Shown here piece after piece: positions 1 through 8,386 of a stretch of 64,000 bases of DNA (position 1 is its first letter; the number at the start of each line of letters is the position of its first letter). The DNA is from Aquibium sp. ELW1220. Its GTDB lineage: Bacteria > Pseudomonadota > Alphaproteobacteria > Rhizobiales > Rhizobiaceae. The stretch lies in NCBI RefSeq assembly GCF_030398385.1, contig NZ_JAOAOQ010000018.1:62001-126000 (forward strand), given 5' to 3'. A program made the translations under genes and the position numbers. The notes under the pieces are model-generated. The model ran no database searches. It saw nothing but the letters and a program-made list of their open reading frames with translations, and was not told the DNA's origin.

Positions 1-1127
1 TGACGGGCCTGCGACGGGCCCGAGGCCTCGACCGCGCCTGCCTGTGACGGAGCCGTCTCGGGCAGGTGCGCGGCAAGCGGCAGCTGGTCCGGCTCCAGGC
101 TGCCGCGCGTGGCCGCGAAGATGTCCCAGACGGCGATGAACATGGCGGCGACCATCGGGCCGACGACGAAGCCGTTCAGCCCGAAGACGGAGATGCCGCC
201 GAGCGTCGAGATCAGCACGACGTAGTCGGGGATGCTCGTCGACTTGCCGATCAGGAACGGCCGCAGGAGATTGTCGACGAGACCGATCACCAGCATCCCG
301 AACAGGATCAGCACCAGGCCTTCCCAGACAGATCCGGACAAGAGCAGATAGACCGCGACCGGGAACCAGACGATGGCGGACCCGACCGCTGGCAGCAGCG
401 ACAGGAATGCCATCATCACCGCCCAGAGTACGGGCGCGTGGATGCCGAGTATCCAGAAGATCAGGCCTCCCAGCGCGCCCTGTACCGCGGCCACGAGGAG
501 AGAGCCCCGGATGATCGCCTGGGCGACGATCGTGAAACGCTCGAGGAGGGCATCCCGCTGGCGCGCGCGGAGCGGGATCGCCGTCTTGATCCTGCAGGTC
601 AGGCCGGCGCCGTCGCGCAGCAGGAAGAACAGCAGGTAGAGCATGACGCCCAGGCTGACGATGAACTCGAAGGTGCTCTGCCCGACGAGGAGGGCGCGCG
701 CGACGAGCGCCTGCAGGAAGCGGGACAACCCGTCGCGGACGGCCGCCAGGTTGGTCAGGTCGAAGGTGTTGAACAGATCCGTCAGCCAGGCCGGGGCGCC
801 CTCGACCACCTTTCGCACGAACTGCTCGAGGTCGAGCTGGCCGGACTGGATGTTGGCGTAGAGCCCTGCTGCCTCGACGGCGAGCGAGGATGCGACGACC
901 ATCAGCGGCAGGATGACGAGCAGGACGGTGAGGACGACGGTGGTGACGGCCGCCAGCCCTTGTCGGCCGCGCAGGATCAGCGTCAGTCGCCGATGGACCG
1001 GCAGGAACAGGATAGCCGCGATGACGCCCCACAGCACGGCGCCGTAGTAGGGCGAGACGACCAGTCCGAAGGCGAGCGACGTGGCGAGCAGAAGCCACAG
1101 GAACGCCTGGTCCTCGATCGTCCGCAT
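1..1127 (-). CDS. AI-2E family transporter, partial (C-terminus beyond window)
   Basis: About 375 codons are visible in an open frame that runs off the left edge without a stop. Reading the minus strand from an ATG at 1127, with a GAGGTGG ribosome site just upstream, gives a polytopic membrane protein. Paired N-terminal hydrophobic segments are followed by a soluble stretch around residues 95-160 and then several C-terminal membrane helices. The C-terminal part has the family-like stretch LRPFLIGKSTSIPDYVVLIS followed by a glycine-rich helix. This organisation matches PF01594 (AI-2E/PerM permeases). Substrates vary in the family, so export of autoinducer-2 should not be assumed. The visible tail is Ala/Pro/Ser-rich and probably cytoplasmic. 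A hairpin separates it from the ABC permease gene upstream. Confidence 0.82.
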   Translation of the reverse strand, partial: MRTIEDQAFLWLLLATSLAFGLVVSPYYGAVLWGVIAAILFLPVHRRLTLILRGRQGLAAVTTVVLTVLLVILPLMVVASSLAVEAAGLYANIQSGQLDLEQFVRKVVEGAPAWLTDLFNTFDLTNLAAVRDGLSRFLQALVARALLVGQSTFEFIVSLGVMLYLLFFLLRDGAGLTCRIKTAIPLRARQRDALLERFTIVAQAIIRGSLLVAAVQGALGGLIFWILGIHAPVLWAVMMAFLSLLPAVGSAIVWFPVAVYLLLSGSVWEGLVLILFGMLVIGLVDNLLRPFLIGKSTSIPDYVVLISTLGGISVFGLNGFVVGPMVAAMFIAVWDIFAATRGSLEPDQLPLAAHLPETAPSQAGAVEASGPSQAR

Positions 1128-1190
1128 CGCCGCCACCTCACTCGCCGGTCCGGCCGCGACCTTACGCCAGTGGCGCGTTCGCGACAGGAG

Positions 1191-1219
1191 AAAATCCTGC
1201 GGGGCGCGCAGGATCTTTT
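1191..1219 (-). terminator. Intrinsic terminator after the amino-acid permease gene
   Basis: An 8-bp perfect stem (1194-1201 with 1207-1214) and a 5-nt loop are followed on the minus strand by a run of four T. It lies between the permease stop at 1265 and the AI-2E gene start at 1127. It is almost symmetric, with a T-run on the plus strand as well, so it could work in both directions. Confidence 0.6.
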
Positions 1220-1264
1220 GCAGGCCTCCGGCCAACCCGGCCGGCGGGCTGCGGCGGCCCGCCG

Positions 1265-2002
1265 TCAGCGCTCGTCGGTGCGCATGCGCCTTTCCAGCCA
1301 GCGCACGCCGGCCGAGACGATCAGGATCAGCACGAGGTATTCGAGCACCAGGAAGGTGTAGATCTCCAGCGGCCGGTACTCGGTGACGACGAGTTCGTTG
1401 GCCTTGCGGGTGAGTTCCTGCATGCCGATGACCGAGACCAGGGAGGACATCTTCAGCATGTAGACGATCTGGTTGCCGATCGCAGGCAGGATTCGCCGGA
1501 TCGCCTGCGGCAGGATCACGTAGCGCATCGTGTCCCGGTAGTTGAGCGAGATGGAATAGGCCGCCTCGTACTGGCCGCGCGCGATGGACTGGATGCCGGC
1601 GCGGAAGATCTCTGCCTGGAAGGCGCTGTCGGAGAGCGCCAGCGCGATGACGCCGGCCCAGAACACGCCGATGGTCAGGCCAGTGATCTGCGGCAGGCCG
1701 TAATAGACCCAGAGCACCAGCACCAGGATCGGCACCGCCCGGACGAGTTCGACATAGACGCGGCTCGCCCAGCGCAGGGCGCGGTTGTTCGAGAGGCCGG
1801 GCAGGGCGACCAGCAGGCCCGCCACGATCGAGATCGAGATCGCGGTGGCCGACAGCAAGATCGTGTACTGGAGGCCGCTCAGGAGAAAGCGGACATTGTT
1901 GTAGCCGTTGGGCGTGGTCGGGTTGACGACGTACCAGCCCCAGCTGCCGGAACAGCCTGTGAGCGCCAGTGCGACGGCGAACAGGATGAGAGCCTTGCGC
2001 AT
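1265..2002 (-). CDS. Polar amino-acid ABC transporter permease with lipobox-like N-terminus
   Basis: Inner-membrane permease of the HisM/GlnP type (BPD_transp_1), 245 residues from the ATG at 2002. That ATG is preferred because GAGGG lies 7 nt upstream; a TTG at 2017, overlapping the ATPase stop, would add five residues. Membrane segments include the first conserved block around ISIVAGLLVALPGL. The EAA-loop region includes AAYSISLNYRDTMRYVILPQ, which contacts the ATPase. The N-terminus is odd: a short hydrophobic signal ends in ALTGCSGSWGW, a good lipobox, so the mature protein may be acylated on Cys. Gene order is ATPase then permease on the minus strand, with the binding protein divergent. 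The likely cargo is a polar amino acid or related amine. Confidence 0.88.
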   Translation of the reverse strand: MRKALILFAVALALTGCSGSWGWYVVNPTTPNGYNNVRFLLSGLQYTILLSATAISISIVAGLLVALPGLSNNRALRWASRVYVELVRAVPILVLVLWVYYGLPQITGLTIGVFWAGVIALALSDSAFQAEIFRAGIQSIARGQYEAAYSISLNYRDTMRYVILPQAIRRILPAIGNQIVYMLKMSSLVSVIGMQELTRKANELVVTEYRPLEIYTFLVLEYLVLILIVSAGVRWLERRMRTDER

Positions 2003-2013
2003 GGTCGGGGCCC

Positions 2014-2760
2014 TCAATGGTTCAGGATCTTCTGCAGGAAGTCACGGCAGCGCTGGCTCTCCGGCGCCGAGAAGAAGCGCTCGGGCGGCGCGGTCTCGAC
2101 GATCTCGCCGTGGTCCATGAACATGATGCGGTCGGCGACGCGCCGCGCAAAGCCCATTTCGTGCGTGACGCAGAGCATGGTCATGCCCGTGCCGGCGAGT
2201 TCGGCCATCACGTCGAGCACCTCGTTGATCATCTCGGGGTCGAGCGCCGAGGTGGGCTCGTCGAACAGCATGATGCCGGGCTCCATGCAAAGCGAGCGGG
2301 CGATCGCCACGCGCTGCTGCTGGCCGCCCGACAGCTGGCGCGGATACTTGTCGGCCTGTTCGGGAATGCGCACGCGGGCGAGATAGCGCCGCGCGATCTC
2401 CTCGGCCGCGGCGCGGTTCATGCCGCGGGCGCGCATCGGCCCGAGCATCAGGTTTTCGAGCACCGTCAGATGCGGGAACAGGTTGAACTGCTGGAACACC
2501 ATGCCGGCCTTGCCGCGCACCGCGCGCCGGCTCGCCTCGTCGGTTCCGAGCGCAAGGCCGGCGACCCGGATGCGCCCCCGGTCGTAGGTTTCCAGGCCGT
2601 TGATGCAGCGGATCAGGGTGGATTTTCCGGAGCCGGACGGGCCGCAGATGACGACGCGCTCGCCGGGAGCGATCGCCAGGGAGATGCCCTTCAATACCTG
2701 GAAGTCGCCGAACGACTTGAAGACACTGTCGAAAAGGATGATGGGCTCGTCGTCTTTCAC
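2014..2760 (-). CDS. Polar amino-acid ABC transporter ATP-binding protein (GlnQ/HisP type)
   Basis: Cytoplasmic ATPase of 248 residues, the usual size for the GlnQ family. Visible motifs are Walker A GPSGSGKST (residues 40-48), the Q-loop around VFQQFNLFPHLTV, the ABC signature LSGGQQQR (143-150), Walker B IMLFDEPTSALD (163-174) and the switch His in CVTHEMGFA. Its TGA overlaps the possible TTG start of the permease gene, so the two are translationally coupled. The 150-bp region upstream separates it from the divergent binding-protein gene and must hold both promoters. It energises import by the adjacent permease. Confidence 0.93.
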   Translation of the reverse strand: MKDDEPIILFDSVFKSFGDFQVLKGISLAIAPGERVVICGPSGSGKSTLIRCINGLETYDRGRIRVAGLALGTDEASRRAVRGKAGMVFQQFNLFPHLTVLENLMLGPMRARGMNRAAAEEIARRYLARVRIPEQADKYPRQLSGGQQQRVAIARSLCMEPGIMLFDEPTSALDPEMINEVLDVMAELAGTGMTMLCVTHEMGFARRVADRIMFMDHGEIVETAPPERFFSAPESQRCRDFLQKILNH

Positions 2761-2910
2761 CGCAGCTTCGATCCTTTTCCTGCCGATACGCGTGGGGCGG
2801 CGATCCGTCCTGCCACAGATTTAGGCATAAGTTTCGCTTGCATAGCAACTGATTTCGGACAAGGATCAAGCGTCCCACGGTCACGGCCGATCGAAGGTTG
2901 GAGGTTCCCA

Positions 2911-3687
2911 ATGAGCATGCTGAAATCGCTTGTCCTGACCGCGGCGCTGGCGCTGTCGTCCGTCCCCGCACTGGCGCAGTCGGCGCTGAACGACATCCTG
3001 AACGGCGGCGTGCTGAAGGTCGGCACCACCGGCGACTGGAATCCGATGACCATGAAGGACGTCGCCACAAACGGTTATACCGGCTACGACATCGACGTGA
3101 TGAACCAGCTCGCGACCGATCTCGGCGTCACCGTCGAGTTCGTGCCGACCGACTGGAAGACGCTCGTCTCCGGCGTATCGGCGGGCACCTACCACATCAC
3201 CGGATCGGCCTCGATGTCGCCGGCGCGCGCCAAGGCGGCGGGCTATTCGATGAGCTACTTTTCGCTCGCCACCGTGCCGCTGATCAACAAGAAGGACGCC
3301 GACCGCTTCAAGGACTGGGCCGATCTCGACAAGGCCGACGTGACCGTGGCGGCGACGCTCGGCACCACTCAGGAAAAGCAGGTCAAGGAGTTCTTCCCCA
3401 ACGCCCAGTACAAGATCGTCGAAGCCCCCGCGCGCGATTTCCAGGAAGTGCTGGCCGGCCGCGCCCAGGCGCACATCACCTCCAACGTCGAGGCCTACAA
3501 GCTCGTCGCCCAGTATCCCGAGCTGATGATCGTGCCGGTCTCGGCGCCGCGCGCCCGCACGCCGGTCGCCATGCTGATGAAGCAGGACGACCAGGTGTGG
3601 ATCAACTACATCAACACCTGGATCACGCTGAAGAAGGAAGCCGGCTTCTTCGACCAGCTGGCAACGAAATGGCAGTTGCAGAACTAA
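2911..3687 (+). CDS. Periplasmic amino-acid-binding protein of the ABC transporter
   Basis: A 258-residue extracellular solute-binding protein, family 3 (SBP_bac_3). A signal peptide (SLVLTAALALSSVPALAQ) is cleaved after AQ. The mature protein starts with GVLKVGTTGDWNPM and has the family pattern YTGYDIDVMNQLATDLG. A later stretch, LGTTQEKQVKEFFPNA, fits the second lobe. The ATG at 2911 is used; an ATG at 2917 would work equally well. It is transcribed divergently from the ATPase and permease genes and presumably delivers their substrate. Ligand identity cannot be read from sequence; an amino acid or a nitrogenous organic acid fits the neighbouring enzymes. Confidence 0.9.
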   Translation: MSMLKSLVLTAALALSSVPALAQSALNDILNGGVLKVGTTGDWNPMTMKDVATNGYTGYDIDVMNQLATDLGVTVEFVPTDWKTLVSGVSAGTYHITGSASMSPARAKAAGYSMSYFSLATVPLINKKDADRFKDWADLDKADVTVAATLGTTQEKQVKEFFPNAQYKIVEAPARDFQEVLAGRAQAHITSNVEAYKLVAQYPELMIVPVSAPRARTPVAMLMKQDDQVWINYINTWITLKKEAGFFDQLATKWQLQN

Positions 3688-3698
3688 CCAGGGGTGCC

Positions 3699-3721
3699 GC
3701 GGAGCGCCCAAGGCGCTCCGC
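3699..3721 (+). terminator. Perfect 10-bp stem-loop between binding protein and GST genes
   Basis: Left arm 3699-3708 and right arm 3712-3721 are perfectly complementary around a CAA loop, 12 nt after the binding-protein stop and 10 nt before the next ATG. There is no T-run, so it more likely protects the abundant binding-protein mRNA or causes partial attenuation than acts as a strong terminator. Confidence 0.45.
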
Positions 3722-3730
3722 CTCTCGTCC

Positions 3731-4378
3731 ATGCTGACGATTTACGCCATCCCACCCAGCCTCTACTGCGCCAAGCTGCGCATCCTGCTGCGGCACAAGA
3801 ACCTCGAATGGCGCGAACTGCCGCCGCCCGGCGGCTACGGCTCGGCTGCCTACAGGCAGGTCGTGCCGTCCGGCAACCTGCCGGCCATGCTCGACGGCGA
3901 TCTGCTGCTCGCGGACGGCGAGGCGATCGCGGAATATCTCGAGGAGCGGTATCCGGCGCCGCCGATGCTTCCGCGCAACCCGGCGGACCGGGCGAAGATG
4001 CGCGAGCGCGGGCGTTTCCACGACACGCGGCTGGAGCCCGCCCTGCGGGCGCTGTTGGGTTCCATTGCGCCCGACAGGCGCGATGCCGCTCTCAACGAAC
4101 GCCAGTCTGCCATCCTGTCGGAAAAACTCGGACAGTTGAGCCGCATGCTGGAGACCGGACCGGAGCTCGCCTTCGGTCTCGGCGATTGCGGCTTCCCGAT
4201 CACCTTCGCCTGGATCGATGCGCTGACGCCGCCGCTGGCGCTTTCGGTCGCGTGGCCTGCGGCGGTCCTCGCCTTTCGCGCGCGCATCGAGGCCGAGCCG
4301 GCTGTGGCGGCGGAGCTCGGGGCGTACAGGCCGGTCCTGCAGGGCTGGGTCGCGAAGACCGCGGGTTCGCCGGCATGA
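3731..4378 (+). CDS. Glutathione S-transferase family protein
   Basis: 215 residues, the normal GST length. The thioredoxin-fold N-terminus begins MLTIYAIPPSLYCAKLRILL and carries the cis-Pro region (SGNLPAML) and the glutathione-contact motif ADGEAIAEYLEERY. An alpha-helical C-terminal domain follows. Its last bases overlap the ATG of the next gene (ATGA), so the two are co-translated. Cytosolic conjugation or isomerisation of an electrophilic intermediate would fit a catabolic setting, but the substrate is unknown. Confidence 0.85.
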   Translation: MLTIYAIPPSLYCAKLRILLRHKNLEWRELPPPGGYGSAAYRQVVPSGNLPAMLDGDLLLADGEAIAEYLEERYPAPPMLPRNPADRAKMRERGRFHDTRLEPALRALLGSIAPDRRDAALNERQSAILSEKLGQLSRMLETGPELAFGLGDCGFPITFAWIDALTPPLALSVAWPAAVLAFRARIEAEPAVAAELGAYRPVLQGWVAKTAGSPA

Positions 4379-5112
4379 GGCTCGACCTGATGACCTGGCC
4401 GGAGGTCGACGCCCATCTGGCGGCGTCGGGCGGCATCGTCCTGCCGGTCGGTTCCACCGAACAGCACGGGCCGATGGGGCTGATCGGCACGGACGCGCTC
4501 TGCGCCACGACGATCGCCGAACGGGCGGCGGAGCGCTGCGGCGCCCTCGTGGCACCGACGCTGGCGCTGACCCCCGCGCCTTTCAACACGGCATTTCCCG
4601 GCACGATCTCGATTTCCGTCCCGCTGTTTGCAGCGCTGGCCGGAGAAGTGATCGACGGGCTTGCCGCGCAGGGCTTTCCCCATGTCTATCTGCTCAACGG
4701 CCACGGCGCCAATCTGGCGCCGCTGCGCGAGGTCATCGCGGCGCGGCCCGGCCTGCGCATCCGGCTGAAGAGCTGGTGGGACTTCGAGCCGGTCAACGTG
4801 CTTCGGCGCGCCTGGTATGGCGACTGGGAGGGCATGCACGCGACGCCCTCGGAGGTGGCGATCACCATGGCGGCGCACCGGCAGCCGCCCGTCCCTGCGG
4901 AGGCGTTGACGCCGCCGCGCGCCCTTTCGGCCGACTATGTCCGCGCTCATGCAGGCGACCGGCACGGGCCACCCGACGAGCATCGTCGCGATTTCCCGGA
5001 CGGCCGCGTCGGCTCGCATTCGGCGCTCGCGACGCCCGAGCAGGGCGCAGCGCTGATCGAGGCTGCGGCGAATGCGGTCGCGGACGACTATCGAAGCTTC
5101 GCGGGCTCCTGA
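4375..5112 (+). CDS. Creatininase-family metal-dependent amidohydrolase
   Basis: 245 residues, typical of the creatininase family (PF02633). Metal-ligand motifs are clear: LPVGSTEQHGPMGLIGTDA (Glu, His and Asp ligands) and LLNGHGAN. A later EGMHATPSEVA segment carries the second His/Glu pair. Members hydrolyse cyclic or linear C-N bonds (creatinine, formamides, mycofactocin precursors). The ATG overlaps the GST stop by ATGA, indicating one transcript. Its 3' end overlaps the convergent M29-like gene by 25 bp. A role in cleaving an amide in a nitrogenous-ring pathway is an inference from context. Confidence 0.85.
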   Translation: MRLDLMTWPEVDAHLAASGGIVLPVGSTEQHGPMGLIGTDALCATTIAERAAERCGALVAPTLALTPAPFNTAFPGTISISVPLFAALAGEVIDGLAAQGFPHVYLLNGHGANLAPLREVIAARPGLRIRLKSWWDFEPVNVLRRAWYGDWEGMHATPSEVAITMAAHRQPPVPAEALTPPRALSADYVRAHAGDRHGPPDEHRRDFPDGRVGSHSALATPEQGAALIEAAANAVADDYRSFAGS

Positions 5113-6260
5113 CCCGCTTCCGCCGACAGCCGCCCGCTGGCCGAGAGGCCGATCGCCTGCGCGGGATCCGCGAAGGCCGCGGCGACCTCCGGATAGGCAG
5201 CGAGAATGTCGCTGCCGCCGTCGACGCGTTCGGGATGCAGCCGTCCGTTGTCCCAGACCGCCACCCCGTCGACGCGTACCGTGGGGTCGACGACGTTCCA
5301 GCAGATCTCGCCCGGCGCATAGTCGCCGCAGGTGTGAAAATGCAGCAGGCGCGGGTTGCCGAAGGCCGCGCCGCTCCAGCGCTCGAGGCTGTCGCCGGCG
5401 AGGCCGGCAAAGGCACAGCCCGGATGAATGCCGGCATGCCAGGAATGAACGAAGTCGCGCTCGATGCCGAACCGCTCGGCCACGAAGGCGTAGTGCCGCC
5501 GCGCCGTCTCGACATCGGCGGCATCGCCTTCAAAGCCGATGATCCGGTTGCCCTCGAAGCTGATGAACAGGACGTCGCGCAGCGCGGCGCCGTAGGGCTG
5601 GTAGTATTTCGAACCGGTGCCGACGAGGAAGCCCGCCTGCGCCACGCGGCCGCGATAGCCCGCAGCCGGCGCGGGCGTGAAGACGGACATCGGAAAGCGT
5701 GCGACCGTGACATCGCCGGCCGCAGCCGGGAATGCCACGCCCGGGCCGGAGAAGTCGGTGCCGAGCGGGCAGGTCACGCGGATGGTCGAGGCGCGGGCCA
5801 GTGCCGCGTCGACGCAGGCCTTCAGTTCGACGAAGGCGCGATAGGGCGCGCGGCCGAAGGCCGAGCCCAGCATGGCGCGGTCGAGCGCGTAGCAGACGAT
5901 CGGCCTGACCGTGGCCAGTTCGGCATTGAAGCGCAACTGGTCGCCCATGCGGGCGAGAAACAGCGTCCGGTCCGCCGCCAGCATCGCCTGCCGAAGCTCG
6001 GCGGGCGGGGCGTTGACGTCCGGATCAAAGGGAATTTCCCGGGTCTCTGCGCGAATGCCCATTGCCGCTGCCGCCTCGAGCACCGCCTCCGCCATTCCCG
6101 GTCCGTAGTAGCCGAGCGACGGGTCCTCGTGCAGCACCAGCAGCGTTTCGCCGGCCCGCATCCCCGCGCACTGGGCCAGCAGGTTTCGTGCGCCCGCTAG
6201 CACGGAAGGGTTCGTCTCGCATTCCGGCGTCACGGGCAGCCTCCTCCGGGCATCAGGCAC
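5088..6260 (-). CDS. M29/NicX-like metalloenzyme, uncharacterised
   Basis: 390 residues, starting from an ATG with GGGAG 8 nt upstream. The N-terminus (ARNLLAQCAGMRAGETLLVL) resembles the first domain of M29 aminopeptidases and the related 2,5-dihydroxypyridine dioxygenase NicX. The C-terminal half holds His-rich stretches that could bind metal: HSWHAGIHPGCAF (272-284) and LLHFHTCGDYAPGE (306-319). The HxD spacing expected for the M29/NicX site is not obvious, so the reaction is uncertain. It is divergent from a LysR gene 68 bp away, which suggests substrate-induced control by that regulator. It could be a peptidase-like hydrolase or a ring-cleaving dioxygenase. Confidence 0.7.
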   Translation of the reverse strand: MPDARRRLPVTPECETNPSVLAGARNLLAQCAGMRAGETLLVLHEDPSLGYYGPGMAEAVLEAAAAMGIRAETREIPFDPDVNAPPAELRQAMLAADRTLFLARMGDQLRFNAELATVRPIVCYALDRAMLGSAFGRAPYRAFVELKACVDAALARASTIRVTCPLGTDFSGPGVAFPAAAGDVTVARFPMSVFTPAPAAGYRGRVAQAGFLVGTGSKYYQPYGAALRDVLFISFEGNRIIGFEGDAADVETARRHYAFVAERFGIERDFVHSWHAGIHPGCAFAGLAGDSLERWSGAAFGNPRLLHFHTCGDYAPGEICWNVVDPTVRVDGVAVWDNGRLHPERVDGGSDILAAYPEVAAAFADPAQAIGLSASGRLSAEAGQEPAKLR

Positions 6261-6328
6261 CGCTCCCGGCGGGAAAGCCGTCGCCCGCCGAATTGACTTC
6301 GAACAGGCGCTTCATTAGCAGCACTTAT

Positions 6329-7267
6329 ATGAAGGCGAATCTTCCTTTCGCAGCGCTGCGAACCTTCGAATCGGTCGTGCGGCTGCAGGGCTTCGGTCGC
6401 GCGGCGGAGGAACTCGGCGTCACGCAGAGCGCCGTGAGCCAGCACGTGCGGACGCTGGAAGACTGGCTCGGCCGCCGGCTGGTGATCCGCGGCGGCGGGC
6501 GCGCCACGGCCAACGACGACGGGCTGAAGCTCGCAGCCGCGGTGGCGGAGGGTTTCGGGCAGGTCGCGCAGGCCTGCAATGCGCTGCGCGTGCAGCCCGG
6601 CGAAAGCCTGACCATCGGCATTTCCTGCCTGCCGGGCTTCGCCTTCATCTGGCTCATCCCGCGCCTGATCGAGTTCGACCAGCGCTGGCCCGATTTTCCA
6701 GTTTCGATTCTCACGTCGGGGTCGCTCGCCAATTTTGCCGACGACGAGGTCGACATCGCGATCCGCTACGGGCTTGGCAGCTATCCGGGCCTTCACGTCG
6801 AGCCGCTGCTGACGGAGCGCGTCTTTCCGGTCTGCGCGCCGAAGCTTCTCGAAAAGGGGCCGCCGATCCGGGCGGTCGAGGACCTGGCGCACCACACGCT
6901 GCTCTACGACGAGATCGCCGACATCGGCGGCCGTCCGCCGACATGGCAGTACTGGGTCGAAGAGACCGGCCGGGTGCTTCCCAAGCCGCAGCGGGCCCGC
7001 CGCTTCGGCCAGTCCAACATGGTGGTGCAGGCGGCGATCAACGGCTATGGCGTGGCGCTCGGGCGCGAGCCGCTGGTGATCGACGCGCTGACCGACGGAC
7101 GGCTGGTGAGGCCTTTTCCCGAACTCGTGCCGTCGCAGTTCTCCTACTGGTTCGTCTGTCCGGCAGGAGCCCTGCGGACCGAACGGATCCAGGTGTTTCG
7201 CGACTGGCTGCATCAGGAGGTCGCGCGTCAGCCGGCCATCACCGACGCCTCGCTCGCCGCATCCTGA
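6329..7267 (+). CDS. LysR-family transcriptional regulator (GcvA-like)
   Basis: 312 residues. The N-terminal winged helix-turn-helix (residues 5-62) includes FGRAAEELGVTQSAVSQHVR. A type-2 periplasmic-binding effector domain follows (LTIGISCLPGFAFIWLIPRL onward). The start at 6329 is placed by the conserved spacing MKANLPFAALRTFESV, as in GcvA-like members; longer readings lack family similarity. It lies divergent to the M29-like gene, and its 3' end overlaps the convergent Rieske gene by 40 bp. It is likely the local regulator of this catabolic block, binding in the 68-bp divergent gap. The effector is unknown. Confidence 0.9.
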   Translation: MKANLPFAALRTFESVVRLQGFGRAAEELGVTQSAVSQHVRTLEDWLGRRLVIRGGGRATANDDGLKLAAAVAEGFGQVAQACNALRVQPGESLTIGISCLPGFAFIWLIPRLIEFDQRWPDFPVSILTSGSLANFADDEVDIAIRYGLGSYPGLHVEPLLTERVFPVCAPKLLEKGPPIRAVEDLAHHTLLYDEIADIGGRPPTWQYWVEETGRVLPKPQRARRFGQSNMVVQAAINGYGVALGREPLVIDALTDGRLVRPFPELVPSQFSYWFVCPAGALRTERIQVFRDWLHQEVARQPAITDASLAAS

Positions 7268-8298
7268 GCCGCTTCGGCGGCGATGCGGCGCTCGACCTTG
7301 CGGCGGAAGCGCAGCGCGCCCGCGTCGAGCCCGAGATTGATGCTGGGCGTGCGCGGGTTCTTCATGCCGCTGTGGACGGATTCCAGAACGTCCTTGTCCT
7401 CGTTGAACGCCATGGTGGCGCCAGCGAACATGCGCTCCGACATGACGGTGTCGTCAGCCCGCTGGTTGCGGTGCTGGAACCAGAAATAGAGCGAATTATC
7501 CTCGTCCACCGGTGTGATGAAATTGTAGGAGACGTTGACGAAGGACCCTTCGGGGATGTCGTTGCCCGACGCGCCGGACCCGCCGGGAGCATAGACCGAC
7601 ATGTTGAGAGCGATCGCAGGAAGCCGCATCTCGTAGTGCTGCTTGCGGTCGCAATTGTCGGCGAAGGCGAGGAATGGCGCATAATAGGGCGGCGCCGGCT
7701 TGTCGTGTATCCAACGGTAGACGATCACGCCATCGTCGTCCTCCGTCATTTCCAACGGCAGCGTGTCCGATCCCGCGCCGGCAAAGGAGGTGACGTGCAC
7801 CCAGGCGACATGCGAGGGGTCGAGCAGATTGTCGGTGACCCAGAGATAGTTGCAGGCGATGGAGAGCGCGCCTCGCGCGGTGCGGCCCCAGGACGGGTCG
7901 TCGAAGTGCGGGATGTCGACGAGGGCCGAATCGGCGGCCAGCGCCGGGTCGCCGGGCCAGATCCAGACGAAGCCGTAGCGCTCGATCACCGGCCAGGAGG
8001 CGACGCGCGCCCGTTTCGGGATCATGTGCTCCTGCGTCGGCGCCGCCACGCACCGTCCCGACCCGTCGAAGGTCAGGCCGTGATAGCCGCAGACGACCGT
8101 GTCGCCCTTCAGCGCGCCTTTCGACAAAGGGAGCTTGCGGTGGGGACAGGCATCTTCCAGCGCCGCCACCGTGCCGTCGAGCCTTCGGAAGAACACCATC
8201 GCCTCGCCGAGCAGTGTCATCGGCTTCAGATCGCGACCGAAATCCTCGCTGCGGCCGGCGACATACCACGTGTTGCGGATGAAGGCTGAAGACTGCAT
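7228..8298 (-). CDS. Rieske non-heme iron oxygenase, alpha-subunit type (VanA-like)
   Basis: 356 residues. The Rieske [2Fe-2S] motif is complete: C51-P-H53 and C70-G-Y-H73. The mononuclear iron motif is also present: D160-x2-H163-x4-H168. Length and layout match vanillate O-demethylase or phthalate-type oxygenases, which hydroxylate or demethylate aromatic or amine substrates using electrons from a separate reductase. No ferredoxin or reductase gene is adjacent, so one must be supplied from elsewhere. A CGGAGAA ribosome site supports the start. It is divergent from the amidohydrolase gene (88-bp gap) and tail-to-tail with the LysR gene. Confidence 0.9.
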   Translation of the reverse strand: MQSSAFIRNTWYVAGRSEDFGRDLKPMTLLGEAMVFFRRLDGTVAALEDACPHRKLPLSKGALKGDTVVCGYHGLTFDGSGRCVAAPTQEHMIPKRARVASWPVIERYGFVWIWPGDPALAADSALVDIPHFDDPSWGRTARGALSIACNYLWVTDNLLDPSHVAWVHVTSFAGAGSDTLPLEMTEDDDGVIVYRWIHDKPAPPYYAPFLAFADNCDRKQHYEMRLPAIALNMSVYAPGGSGASGNDIPEGSFVNVSYNFITPVDEDNSLYFWFQHRNQRADDTVMSERMFAGATMAFNEDKDVLESVHSGMKNPRTPSINLGLDAGALRFRRKVERRIAAEAAQDAASEASVMAG

Positions 8299-8386
8299 CG
8301 GATTCTCCGGTTGCGCGACTTGCCGCCGACATTAGCATGGGCTTTAGTGAAACTGAAGTACGGCTTTCGGATCGGAGTACGGCGGA

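Noticed and set aside
66-1361. A 431-codon plus-strand frame at the left edge
   Set aside because: Highly charged antisense of the AI-2E-family gene, which is open on the minus strand to the window edge and has clear membrane segments.
2017-2910. N-terminal extension of the binding protein to 2017
   Set aside because: The extension is antisense to the ABC ATPase and lacks similarity; the signal peptide begins at 2911.
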